Positions 6,651-13,606 are shown, counted from the stretch's first letter. The stretch: DNA of 15,870 nt from an uncultured Eubacteriales bacterium (GCA_905199135.1 CAJKFC010000043.1:1-15870); one strand, 5' to 3'. Numbers and translations: made by a program. The notes: generated by a model from the letters alone, not told the origin.

Positions 6651-8249
6651 ATGGCTTTATTTCTGATAATTACGGCGGCGGTAATTTTCGCCTGCATAAT
6701 ATTCAACAGGGTGTCGGCAAAGCTGGGCATACCCATGCTGCTGGCCTTTATAGTTTTGGGCATGCTGTTCGGATCGGACGGCATTGTGAAAATACCCTTT
6801 GACAACTATGTGATAGCCGAGCAGGTCTGCTCGGTGGCTCTGATATTCATAATCTTCTACGGCGGCTTCGGCACAAAGTGGAGCGAGGCAAGGCCTACCG
6901 CCGTCAAGGCCGTGTGGCTGTCCTCTATGGGCACAGTGCTGACCGCCTTTCTCGTGGGGCTTTTCTGTTATTTTGTCCTTAAAATCACCTTTTGGGAGAG
7001 CTTTCTCATAGGCTCTGTCATAAGCTCCACCGACGCCGCCTCGGTGTTCTCGGTGCTGCGATCAAAAAGGCTCAACCTCAAATACGGCACAGCCTCCCTT
7101 TTGGAGGTGGAGAGCGGAAGCAACGACCCCTTTTCATATATGCTCACCGTCCTCGTGCTGTCCGTAATGAACGGCAGCTCGGCAGGGGGAGAGTTTTGGC
7201 TGCTGCTTTTGAAACAGCTGGTATTCGGCGCTGTTTTCGGCGTAGGCATCGCCTTTTTGGCGTGGAAGTTTCTCAATAATTTCAAGTTCCTCGTGCCGGG
7301 ATTTGACACGGCGTGCATAGTGGGCACAGCCCTCATCGCTTATGCCGCCCCCGCCTATTTCGGCGGAAACGGCTATCTCGCCGCCTACATAACGGGAATA
7401 ATTCTCGGCAACCTAAGGATAAGGAACAAAAAAGCATTGGTCAACTTTTTCGACGCGATTACGGGCCTTATGCAGATGCTGCTATTTTTTCTTTTGGGAC
7501 TGCTGTCTTTTCCGTCCCAGCTGCCTTCGGTGGCATTCAAGGCCTTTGCCGTGTGGCTTTTCCTCACCTTTGCGGCAAGACCCATGGCGGTTTTCGCCTT
7601 GCTGACACCCTTTAAGAGCACACTTGAGCAAAAGCTTCTGGTGTCATGGGCGGGACTCAGGGGGGCGGCCTCCATCGTTTTTGCCATAATGGCCACGATA
7701 AATCCCGCCGTCACCGACAACGACATCTTCCACATGGTGTTCTTTATCGTCATCTTTTCGATACTGTTTCAGGGCACTCTGGTACCATATGTGTCGAGGC
7801 TTCTCAATATGAACGACGACAGATACGATGTCATGAGAACCTTTAACGACTATTCGGAAAAGACCCCCGTTGAGTTTATCCAGCTTTCGGTGAACGAGGG
7901 CAATTCCTGGGCGGGAAAAAGGATAAGGGATATAGTTTTCCCTCCCGACACGATAGTCGTGCTGGTGGTGAGAAACGGCGAAAAGATAGTGCCCTCGGGC
8001 AGCACCGAGATAATGGAAAACGACACCGTTGTCCTCATGGGCAGAACCGCCGCGAGAGAGCACCAGATAGAGCTATACGAAAAGAAGATAGAGGAAAACC
8101 ACCCCTGGGCAGACAGAGCCATATCGGAGCTGGGGCTCAAAGACGAGCTGGTAGTCATAATCTACCGCAACCGAAGGGTCATAATACCCAAGGGAGCCAC
8201 CGTCATAAGGACAGACGATATATTGGTCATGTCGGAGCCGGCGGAGTAA
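6651..8249 (+). CDS. CPA1-family cation (K+/Na+)/proton antiporter with tandem RCK_C domains
   Basis: A 532-residue membrane antiporter of the NhaP2/CvrA type. Residues 1-385 hold roughly 12 hydrophobic segments of a Na+/H+ exchanger domain, including SSTDAAS (125-131), the ion-site motif ESGSNDP (154-160) and WAGLRGAASIVFA (333-345), typical of the CPA1 family. Residues 405-465 and 480-530 form two TrkA-C/RCK_C modules. In Firmicutes, RCK_C modules of related antiporters (CpaA) bind cyclic di-AMP, so control by that messenger is plausible but unproven. The likely role is exchange of cytoplasmic K+ or Na+ for protons in osmotic and pH balance. The gene is monocistronic between a perfect promoter and a bidirectional terminator. 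AGGGGGA lies three bases before ATG 6651. Confidence 0.93.
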   Translation: MALFLIITAAVIFACIIFNRVSAKLGIPMLLAFIVLGMLFGSDGIVKIPFDNYVIAEQVCSVALIFIIFYGGFGTKWSEARPTAVKAVWLSSMGTVLTAFLVGLFCYFVLKITFWESFLIGSVISSTDAASVFSVLRSKRLNLKYGTASLLEVESGSNDPFSYMLTVLVLSVMNGSSAGGEFWLLLLKQLVFGAVFGVGIAFLAWKFLNNFKFLVPGFDTACIVGTALIAYAAPAYFGGNGYLAAYITGIILGNLRIRNKKALVNFFDAITGLMQMLLFFLLGLLSFPSQLPSVAFKAFAVWLFLTFAARPMAVFALLTPFKSTLEQKLLVSWAGLRGAASIVFAIMATINPAVTDNDIFHMVFFIVIFSILFQGTLVPYVSRLLNMNDDRYDVMRTFNDYSEKTPVEFIQLSVNEGNSWAGKRIRDIVFPPDTIVVLVVRNGEKIVPSGSTEIMENDTVVLMGRTAAREHQIELYEKKIEENHPWADRAISELGLKDELVVIIYRNRRVIIPKGATVIRTDDILVMSEPAE

Positions 8250-8252
8250 AAA

Positions 8253-8280
8253 ACAGACCTTTTTAAGGTCTGTTTTTTTA
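8253..8280. terminator. Bidirectional terminator between antiporter and small ORF
   Basis: A perfect 9-base stem ACAGACCTT / AAGGTCTGT with loop TTT is flanked by A residues on the left and seven T residues on the right. It can end both the antiporter transcript (plus) and the convergent small gene (minus). Confidence 0.93.
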
Positions 8281-8283
8281 TGC

Positions 8284-8535
8284 TCATTCCAAAGATCTGC
8301 CGAGACAGCTTATAAGGCGCTCACGGGCGGCGCGGGCGGTGGGCTGAGGCGGCTGACCCGTGAGATAATCGAGGGCGTCGTTCCACTCCGTTAAAGAGGC
8401 ATCCTCGGGAGAGATTTTTTGCAGAGCACGGAGCACCCTGCTTTTTTCGTGGCTGTCAAGGGTGTGCAGATCGGAAAGTTTGCAGGATTTAGAGCAGTAG
8501 GACAGAAATTCCAGCAGGGACATTTGAAAACGCAT
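8284..8535 (-). CDS. Small protein of unknown function, divergent from an XRE regulator
   Basis: I do not recognise this 83-residue soluble protein. It is rich in helix-forming residues, has three Cys (two close together near residue 14-17 in a YCSKSCKLSDL stretch), a central EKSRVLRALQKI helix and a conserved-looking EWNDALDYLTG segment followed by a proline-rich turn and a basic ARAARERLIS helix. There is no membrane segment or known catalytic motif. The ATG at 8535 follows GAGAGG by about ten bases; a second Met four codons on (8523) lacks a ribosome binding site. It is divergently transcribed from the XRE regulator across a 142-base region with operator-like repeats, suggesting that the regulator controls it. 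It ends at a good terminator. Confidence 0.65.
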   Translation of the reverse strand: MRFQMSLLEFLSYCSKSCKLSDLHTLDSHEKSRVLRALQKISPEDASLTEWNDALDYLTGQPPQPTARAARERLISCLGRSLE

Positions 8536-8598
8536 GAGCTATTACCTCTCAATCATATATCAGTGTTAATTTGACAATAATATTATTACAAGTCCTTT

Positions 8599-8638
8599 TC
8601 GGATATTTACTTTATTTTATCACATCCGAATCGGATAT
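8599..8638. promoter_or_regulatory. Operator-like repeats between the small gene and the XRE gene
   Basis: A perfect 13-base palindrome, ATCCGA-A-TCGGAT (8624-8636), has a further copy of the half-site TCGGATAT at 8599-8606. The two direct copies of TCGGATAT start 32 bases apart, about three helical turns, so bound proteins would lie on one face of the DNA. This is a probable binding site for the adjacent XRE protein, giving autoregulation and control of the divergent gene. Confidence 0.6.
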
Positions 8639-8677
8639 ACAATAATATTATATGAATTTTTTGAATGAGGTGGTAAA

Positions 8678-9025
8678 ATGGAGCTTGACTACACGGCCAT
8701 AGGCATAAGAATTCGAAGATTCAGAAAGGAGAGGGGCATAACCCAGCAGGTGCTGGCCGAGATGTCGGGTCAGGAGCCATCCAACATATCACATATCGAA
8801 CGAGGCGCCACCAAGCTCGGTCTGCCCACCATTGTCAGCATTGCCAACGCATTGGAAGTCACCGTCGACGACCTGCTGTGCGACAGTCTTGAAAAGTCAA
8901 ATGCCGCCTTTGAAAGAGAGATGGCAGAGCTTCTGGCGGACTGCACCCACTGGGAATTAAAGGTGATTACAGGCACGATGAGAGCCCTTAAAGAGAATCT
9001 CCGCCGCACAGGCGGCACAAAATAA
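8678..9025 (+). CDS. XRE-family HTH transcriptional regulator
   Basis: A 115-residue DNA-binding protein. Residues 7-67 form a Cro/CI-type helix-turn-helix (PF01381): RIRRFRKERGITQQ leads into the first helix, the recognition helix lies around EPSNISHIERG (33-43), and LPTIVSIANALEVTVDDLL closes the domain. The C-terminal 45 residues are helical and probably dimerise or sense; no ligand domain is recognised. GAGGTGG (8666-8672) precedes the ATG. Upstream palindromic sites suggest autorepression. The target is probably the divergent 83-residue gene, and possibly the convergent MATE pump just downstream, though that link is only positional. Confidence 0.92.
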   Translation: MELDYTAIGIRIRRFRKERGITQQVLAEMSGQEPSNISHIERGATKLGLPTIVSIANALEVTVDDLLCDSLEKSNAAFEREMAELLADCTHWELKVITGTMRALKENLRRTGGTK

Positions 9026-9027
9026 AA

Positions 9028-9050
9028 ATCCCCCGTAATATACGGGGGAT
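9028..9050. terminator. Terminator between XRE gene and MATE pump gene
   Basis: A perfect 10-base stem ATCCCCCGTA / TACGGGGGAT with a 3-base loop. On the minus strand it is followed by a T-rich TTTTATTTT tract, so it suits the MATE gene best. On the plus strand only AATTTAT follows, giving weaker termination of the XRE transcript. Confidence 0.88.
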
Positions 9051-9065
9051 AATTTATATGTATTA

Positions 9066-10445
9066 TTATTTGGTGCGGAGGTTGTCTGCCGGAACATTCG
9101 TCACGCGGTCTTTCCAGCGGCGGAAGAAGACGATAAAGCAGACGAGATGAACCAAAAATGTGATTATCCAGCTGACGGGGTAGGACAGATAGAGGCAGAA
9201 CAGAGTGTGCTCCATCTGGAAGAAGGTGTATATCCATAGGACGCGCAGACCGCAGGCGCCTGTAAGAGAGACGATGGTGGGGGTTACCGAATATCCGAGA
9301 CCCCTTATGGAGCCGCAGGCCACATCCATCATTCCGCACAGCAGATAGGTGGCGCACACCACGCTCAGACGGCTGATTCCGTATTCAATGACGGTGGGGT
9401 CGGAGGAATATATTCCCAAAAGGGGATGCGCAAAGGTCATTACAAAGAGGCTCAGACCTCCGCCTATCGCCATGACGATGCCGAGGCAGCGGAGGAAGAT
9501 GGGCACGATACGCTCTGTTTTCTGGGCTCCCACATTCTGGCTGGTAAAGCTCAGAGAGGCCTGATAGAGGGAGTTCATGGAGGTGTAGACAAAGCCTTCG
9601 ATGTTGGAGGCCGCCGTATTTCCCGCCATGGCAATGGAGCCGAAGGTATTGACTGACGACTGAATCAAAACATTGGAGATGGAAAAGACGGCTCCCTGAA
9701 TTCCCGCGGGAAGTCCCACCTTTGCAATTTGGATGAGCTTGTCCTTGGAGATGCGGAGCTCATTCAGATATAGGCGGTAGCTGCCCTCGCTTTTCATCAG
9801 GCAGGCCACGACAAGAAGTGCCGAAATGGCCTGGGAGATGATGGTGGCCAGAGCCACGCCTGCAACGTCCATATTAAAGGCTATGACAAAAAACAGGTTT
9901 AATATGACATTGATAATGCCCGATGCCAAAAGGAAGAACAGCGGACGGCGCGTGTCGCCTACGGCGCGCAGGATTGCCGCGCCGAAGTTGTATATCATGG
10001 AGGCGGGCATTCCCACAAAGATAATTCGCATGTAGAGAACGGCCTGATTGAGAACATCGTCGGGAGTTCCCATCAGCTCAAGCAGGGGACGGGAAAGGAA
10101 GATGCCGAAGAATATCAGGAACACGCCGGAAAGCGCGCTGACCAGCATGGATGTATGTACCACATCTTTTACGGCGGGCCAGTTCTTGGCGCCGTAATAC
10201 CTCGACACAAGGACACTTGTGCCTATGGAAAGGCCGAGGAAAACATTTATGATAAGGTTGTTAAGTGCGCCTGTGGAGCCGACGGCGGCAAGGGCTGTGC
10301 TGCCTGAAAACTGACCCACAACCACGATGTCGGCGGCGTTGAACAAAAGCTGCAGCACACCCGACAGCATGAGCGGAATGGCAAACCGCAGTATCTTGCC
10401 TAAAAGCGGCCCGTTGCACATATCAATTTCATAAGAGCGTTTCAA
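9066..10445 (-). CDS. MATE-family multidrug/metabolite efflux transporter
   Basis: A membrane antiporter of the MATE family (MatE, PF01554, two repeats), about 459 residues with some 12 helices. The N-terminal half shows LLGKILRFAIPLMLSGVLQLLFNAAD and VVVGQFSGSTALAAVG, the usual first-helix region, and SIGTSVLVSRYYGAKN. The second half repeats the pattern with KVGLPAGIQGAVFSISN and AGNTAASNIEGF. Members export cationic drugs or metabolites using Na+ or H+; this substrate is unknown. No ATG lies near the expected start. A TTG at 10445 follows GTGAGG by eight bases and is the most likely start; an open frame from a TTG at 10466 lacks a site, and an ATG at 10421 is possible. Promoter and terminator flank it, so it is monocistronic. 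Confidence 0.93.
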   Translation of the reverse strand: MKRSYEIDMCNGPLLGKILRFAIPLMLSGVLQLLFNAADIVVVGQFSGSTALAAVGSTGALNNLIINVFLGLSIGTSVLVSRYYGAKNWPAVKDVVHTSMLVSALSGVFLIFFGIFLSRPLLELMGTPDDVLNQAVLYMRIIFVGMPASMIYNFGAAILRAVGDTRRPLFFLLASGIINVILNLFFVIAFNMDVAGVALATIISQAISALLVVACLMKSEGSYRLYLNELRISKDKLIQIAKVGLPAGIQGAVFSISNVLIQSSVNTFGSIAMAGNTAASNIEGFVYTSMNSLYQASLSFTSQNVGAQKTERIVPIFLRCLGIVMAIGGGLSLFVMTFAHPLLGIYSSDPTVIEYGISRLSVVCATYLLCGMMDVACGSIRGLGYSVTPTIVSLTGACGLRVLWIYTFFQMEHTLFCLYLSYPVSWIITFLVHLVCFIVFFRRWKDRVTNVPADNLRTK

Positions 10446-10481
10446 TGTAATTACCTCACTTTTCAAAAAACGGTACTTTTT

Positions 10482-10510
10482 ATTATAGACCTTCTTTTGA
10501 AAAAATGCAA
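10482..10510 (-). promoter_or_regulatory. Promoter of the MATE pump gene
   Basis: On the minus strand TTGCAT (10510-10505), a 17-base spacer and a perfect TATAAT (10487-10482) form a sigma-A promoter. The transcript would start near 10475, only about 30 bases before the proposed TTG start. Confidence 0.75.
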
Positions 10511-10541
10511 CAATTGTTTTGTATTTGACAAAGGAGGCATA

Positions 10542-10573
10542 ATAAAAGCCCCGCGAATCTGAGGGGCTTTTAT
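10542..10573. terminator. Terminator of the flavin-binding protein gene
   Basis: An 11-base perfect stem ATAAAAGCCCC / GGGGCTTTTAT with a 10-base loop. On the minus strand the transcript ends in GGGGCTTTTATTATG. The near-symmetric A/T flanks may let it work in both directions. Confidence 0.85.
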
Positions 10574-10574
10574 G

Positions 10575-11072
10575 TCATATGTTTTTACGGGCTTTTGTCA
10601 GCTCTATGGCCTCCTTACCCGACATGTGCTCTATGGTCAGTTCGAGAATACAGAGGGGTTTGAAGTCTTTTTCAATGGCGGCGGCGCGGTTTTCCTCGCT
10701 GTCTGAAGGGGCATACTTCAGGGACAGCTTGTTTATGGCTCGGCGTTTTTCGCCGTCATCTTCGACAGTACGCAGACGGCCGAAGACTATAACGCTCGAA
10801 AAGTATGTTGTGTATTCAAGGGGAACCACTCTGTCAGCATCGATGACGCAGAAGGACGCCTTGTCGCAGCGGTTTATGCAGTCGAGCTTGTGACCCTCAC
10901 GGGCGCAGTGAAAATATATTTTGTCTCCGTCAAAGACATAGCTCATAGGCACAGCATAGGGATAGCCGTTGTCGCCCGAAAGGGCAAGGGTGCCGCAGCT
11001 GCCGTTTTTCAGTATTTCTTTGCAAAGCTCTCCGGAGAGAGCCTGCCTTTTCCTGCGCATTTCACGAAACAT
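10575..11072 (-). CDS. Pyridoxamine 5'-phosphate oxidase-like flavin-binding protein (NimA-like)
   Basis: A 165-residue cytoplasmic split beta-barrel flavoprotein of the NimA/PNPOx-like type. Diagnostic stretches are the N-terminal MRRKRQALS, GTLALSGDNGYPYAVPMSYVFDGDKIYFHCAREGHK region (27-62), in which the HCAREGHK turn contacts flavin phosphate in relatives, and FSSVIVFGRL (91-100). NimA proteins reduce nitroimidazoles, but most relatives in anaerobes have unknown substrates, so resistance should not be assumed. An ideal AAGGAGG (11086-11080) lies seven bases before the ATG. It follows the GIY-YIG gene on the same strand with a 50-base gap that contains a long hairpin, so it may be partly co-transcribed with guaA. 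A clear terminator follows. Confidence 0.9.
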   Translation of the reverse strand: MFREMRRKRQALSGELCKEILKNGSCGTLALSGDNGYPYAVPMSYVFDGDKIYFHCAREGHKLDCINRCDKASFCVIDADRVVPLEYTTYFSSVIVFGRLRTVEDDGEKRRAINKLSLKYAPSDSEENRAAAIEKDFKPLCILELTIEHMSGKEAIELTKARKNI

Positions 11073-11089
11073 GATATACCTCCTTATGA

Positions 11090-11116
11090 CACAGGCGGTT
11101 CAAAGAGCCGCCTGTG
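11090..11116 (-). terminator. Hairpin between GIY-YIG and NimA-like genes
   Basis: A 9-base perfect stem CACAGGCGG / CCGCCTGTG extends by three weaker pairs (one G-T) to a 3-base loop. No U-tract follows in either direction, and the stem ends only a few bases before the AAGGAGG of the NimA-like gene. It may be a weak terminator for guaA and GIY-YIG, or an RNA-processing or stability element. Confidence 0.5.
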
Positions 11117-11122
11117 ATTGGG

Positions 11123-11809
11123 TTAATTTTCGTCGCCTGTGTTCTCCAGCCGATCGCGTAGATCATTTAAGATTATACCGTCCTTGGTAAAATATTTCCA
11201 GCCGTTTACGCTGGCGCTGTCCGCCCAGCCGTGTTTTTCTATGAGTATTTTGCGGGCAAGGGAGGAGAGGGAATAGTCTTCACCTTCAAATTCCACACGG
11301 TTTTTGTCGTCCAGCACTTTTGCGACAATATTCTCATTGTACAGAAAGCTTATTGTCTCTCCCACAGGAATATTGAGCATCTTAAAGGAAGATCTCGAAC
11401 GCTTGCTTTTGCTGTCCGCGATTTCTTCCTCCTGCGCTTGCTGAACGGTGGGGACATGGAGCTTTAATTTGTCCGTGTCGCCGCGCAGCACGGCTATATT
11501 TCTGAAAACGCTGTACGCCGTTTCGGGAGAAATTTTGAAAAATTCTCTCTCTCTTATGCGCCCGTTGGTGAGCACCTCTCTGGCGTGCAGAGAACTGTCA
11601 ATAAGATCGATGATGTTGTGTATGCGTTTTTCAACCTCAAGGGGGTTTTCAACTTCGTAGACTGCATAGCAACGGTATGACAGCGGTATGTTGCTGGGGC
11701 TGTTGAGCTCATTCAAGCGCTGATCGATATCGTTGCGTTCGGTCATGCCTATTTTTACCCAGCCATCAAGGCAGGGATTAGTCATTATATATACTAAACC
11801 GCCCGACAT
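11123..11809 (-). CDS. GIY-YIG nuclease (T5orf172-like) with C-terminal RAMA/DUF4357-like domain
   Basis: A 228-residue predicted endonuclease. The N-terminal domain is of the T5orf172 branch of GIY-YIG nucleases: LVYIM (5-9) and VKIGMT (18-23) stand for the GIY and YIG strands, with a candidate catalytic Arg31 in DQRLNEL and an acidic REREFF (86-91) that fits the metal-binding Glu. A Lys/Arg/Glu-rich linker (about 125-142) joins it to residues 150-222, whose LDDKNRVEFEGEDYS and NGWKYFTKDG segments resemble RAMA or DUF4357 modules found in restriction and modification proteins. The ATG at 11809 lies ten bases after the guaA stop and has no good ribosome binding site, so translation may depend on coupling with guaA. 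A DNA repair or defence role is inferred; I am not sure which. Confidence 0.85.
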   Translation of the reverse strand: MSGGLVYIMTNPCLDGWVKIGMTERNDIDQRLNELNSPSNIPLSYRCYAVYEVENPLEVEKRIHNIIDLIDSSLHAREVLTNGRIREREFFKISPETAYSVFRNIAVLRGDTDKLKLHVPTVQQAQEEEIADSKSKRSRSSFKMLNIPVGETISFLYNENIVAKVLDDKNRVEFEGEDYSLSSLARKILIEKHGWADSASVNGWKYFTKDGIILNDLRDRLENTGDEN

Positions 11810-11819
11810 AGTTAATTTC

Positions 11820-12800
11820 TTATTCCCATTCTATCGTGCCTGTGGGTTTTGTTGTGAGGTCGTAGAGGACGCGGCAGACGCCGGGGACTTCGTTCACTAT
11901 GCGCTTTGTGATGTGGTGAAGAAGCTCGTAGGGAATCTCTTCGATTGTGGCGCTCATGGCGTCTACTGTGTTGACGGCGCGGATTATGACAAACCACTCG
12001 TCTGCACGCTTGCCGTCTCTTACGCCGACGGTCTTCATGTCGGGAATGGCTGTGAAATACTGCCATACCTTGCCTGCGAGACCGTTTTTGTCAAACTCCT
12101 CACGGAGTATTGCGTCGGACTCTCTTACAGCCTCAAGGCGGTCACGGGTGATGGCGCCGAGGCAGCGGACACCGAGACCGGGTCCGGGGAAGGGCTGACG
12201 GAAGACCATGTTGTCAGGCAGACCGAGGGCCTTACCGACCACTCTGACTTCGTCCTTGTAGAGCAGCTTGAGGGGTTCAACCAGCTCGAATTTCATATCT
12301 TCGGGCAGACCGCCCACATTGTGGTGGGCTTTTACACCATGGCTTTCGATGATGTCGGGGTAGATTGTGCCCTGAGCGAGGAAGGAAATGTCCTCCAGCT
12401 TTCTTGCCTCTTCCTCAAATACGCGGATAAACTCTGCGCCTATGATCTTGCGCTTTGTCTCGGGGTCGGCAACACCCTTGAGCTTGTCCAAAAAGCGGTC
12501 GACAGCGTCGACATATACAAGGTTTGCGTTCATCTGATTGCGGAAGACCTCGACTACCTGCTCGGGCTCGCCTTTGCGGAGCAGACCGTGGTTGACATGG
12601 ACGCAGACCAGCTGCTGTCCGATGGCCTTGATGAGAAGAGCTGCCACGACGGAAGAGTCCACACCGCCCGACAGAGCCAGGAGAACCTTCTTGTCTCCCA
12701 CCTCACGGCGGATTATATCGACCTGCTCGTTGATAAAGGCGGCGGCCAGCTTTTCGTTGGTAATGCGTTCCATATTTTCGGGACGGACATCGTTTGCCAT
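11820..12800 (-). CDS. guaA: GMP synthase, ATP-pyrophosphatase and dimerisation domains only
   Basis: Makes GMP from XMP using ATP and an amide nitrogen, the last step of guanine nucleotide synthesis. The 326-residue protein begins directly at the ATP-pyrophosphatase domain: P-loop SGGVDSS (44-50), VNHGLLRKGE (69-78), AQGTIYPDIIES (142-153) and QPFPGPGLG (202-210), then the dimerisation/XMP-binding part through RVLYDLTTKPTGTIEWE at the C-terminus. Bacterial GuaA is usually about 510-525 residues with an N-terminal class I glutaminase; that domain is absent here, as in the archaeal GuaAb subunit. The start is firm: GGAGG lies seven bases before ATG 12800, and an upstream open frame up to 13187 has no family similarity. 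A separate glutaminase subunit must exist elsewhere, or ammonia is used directly. A GIY-YIG gene follows ten bases downstream. Confidence 0.95.
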   Translation of the reverse strand: MANDVRPENMERITNEKLAAAFINEQVDIIRREVGDKKVLLALSGGVDSSVVAALLIKAIGQQLVCVHVNHGLLRKGEPEQVVEVFRNQMNANLVYVDAVDRFLDKLKGVADPETKRKIIGAEFIRVFEEEARKLEDISFLAQGTIYPDIIESHGVKAHHNVGGLPEDMKFELVEPLKLLYKDEVRVVGKALGLPDNMVFRQPFPGPGLGVRCLGAITRDRLEAVRESDAILREEFDKNGLAGKVWQYFTAIPDMKTVGVRDGKRADEWFVIIRAVNTVDAMSATIEEIPYELLHHITKRIVNEVPGVCRVLYDLTTKPTGTIEWE

Positions 12801-12873
12801 AGTTATTCCTCCATATATTATAAAATAAGTCTCAAAATGAAGGGGAGGGGAAAATCCAAACTCCCACAAATAA

Positions 12874-12902
12874 ATTATATCAAAAAACTTTCCGCCGCGC
12901 AA
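12874..12902 (-). promoter_or_regulatory. Probable promoter of guaA
   Basis: On the minus strand TTGCGC (12902-12897), 17 bases, then a perfect TATAAT (12879-12874). The transcript would start near 12867, giving a leader of about 65 bases. The -35 box is a moderate match. Confidence 0.6.
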
Positions 12903-13001
12903 CAAGGTTTGATAAAAAATGCAGGAGGACATAAAAAATGCCCAAAATAACATAACTTGTGAACAAAAATCACTGATCTTGTGAATTTTAGCACTCGGCA
13001 C

Positions 13002-13030
13002 TTGACATTGATAAAAATAAGTGTTACTAT
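13002..13030 (+). promoter_or_regulatory. Promoter of hsp20, with a CIRCE half-site just upstream
   Basis: TTGACA (13002-13007), a 17-base spacer and TACTAT (13025-13030) form a strong sigma-A promoter. Just upstream TTAGCACTC (12988-12996) equals the left arm of the HrcA operator CIRCE, but the matching right arm is not found nine bases on. Heat-shock control by HrcA is therefore only possible. Confidence 0.72.
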
Positions 13031-13107
13031 TAAGCTGTTCCAAGAGGGAAGTGCCAAAAGGAACTCCCCGCAGGGCAAAAAAAGTGCTATGATTGGAGGA
13101 ATGACTT

Positions 13108-13551
13108 ATGTTGCCCAGCATTTTCAGTGAAAACTTATTTGATGAATTTTTCGACGATGACTTTTCGATGTTCCCCGCATGGGGCAAGAGAAATCCCCTT
13201 TACGGCAAACACGCCAAAAACCTTATGAAGACCGATGTCAGGGAGACAGAGAGCTCCTATGAAGTCGACATAGATCTCCCCGGATTCAAGAAAGAGGACA
13301 TAAAGCTCAATTTGGAAAACGGTTATCTCACCGTCAGCGCCCAGAAGGGTCTCGACAAGGACGAACAGGACAAGAACGGCAGATATATCCGTCAGGAGCG
13401 TTACACAGGCTCGTGCAGCAGAAGCTTTTATGTAGGCGACATGAAGCCGAGCGATGTTGCGGCAAAATATGAGGACGGCATACTGAAAATATCTCTTCCC
13501 AAGGTCGATCAGAAGAAGCTGCCCGAAAGCACATCGATAGCCATAGGCTAA
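13108..13551 (+). CDS. Small heat shock protein, Hsp20/alpha-crystallin family
   Basis: An ATP-independent cytoplasmic chaperone that holds unfolding proteins. The 147-residue length is normal. The N-terminal arm (1-39) is acidic and Phe-rich; the alpha-crystallin domain runs about 40-133, with the TDVRETESSYEVDIDLPGFKKED start and the diagnostic YEDGILKISLPK near its end (121-132). The C-terminal tail carries an I-A-I motif (144-146), which docks into neighbouring subunits during oligomer assembly. GGAGG (13095-13099) lies eight bases before the ATG. The leader of about 70 bases contains a hairpin and the gene is monocistronic, ending at a UUCG terminator. Expression is presumably stress-induced. 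Confidence 0.96.
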   Translation: MLPSIFSENLFDEFFDDDFSMFPAWGKRNPLYGKHAKNLMKTDVRETESSYEVDIDLPGFKKEDIKLNLENGYLTVSAQKGLDKDEQDKNGRYIRQERYTGSCSRSFYVGDMKPSDVAAKYEDGILKISLPKVDQKKLPESTSIAIG

Positions 13552-13561
13552 AAGCAAAGAT

Positions 13562-13588
13562 AAAAGGCGTCCTTCGGGACGCCTTTTT
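13562..13588. terminator. UUCG-loop terminator between hsp20 and the OsmC gene
   Basis: An 11-base perfect stem AAAAGGCGTCC / GGACGCCTTTT closed by the stable TTCG tetraloop and followed by further T residues. The A-run on the left lets it end the convergent OsmC-family transcript as well. Confidence 0.95.
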
Positions 13589-13606
13589 TGTGTTTTAATC
13601 AAATTA

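Larger units (their letters stand above)
12801..13107. other. Divergent regulatory region between guaA and hsp20
   Basis: This 307-base region holds the two divergent promoters and both leaders, and no gene. The guaA leader (minus) contains a short GGGAG/CTCCC inverted repeat (12843-12847 with 12861-12865) and no recognisable purine riboswitch. Between the promoters lies the CIRCE-like half-site TTAGCACTC (12988-12996). Confidence 0.6.

Noticed and set aside
10575..11072. Calling the NimA-like protein a nitroimidazole resistance gene
   Set aside because: The family is broad and most members are not resistance enzymes; the sequence shows only the flavin-binding fold.
12801..12870. Purine riboswitch in the guaA leader
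   Set aside because: The leader is only about 65 bases and shows TATAATATATGG near the ribosome binding site, but no three-way junction or paired P2/P3 arms could be found.
11733..12950. A 405-codon open frame on the plus strand opposite guaA
   Set aside because: It is the antisense shadow of guaA: no ribosome binding site, implausible composition, and the guaA frame has every family motif.
12801..13187. N-terminal extension of guaA by 129 codons
   Set aside because: The extension lacks family similarity, crosses the promoter of hsp20 and the probable guaA promoter, and a strong GGAGG precedes ATG 12800.
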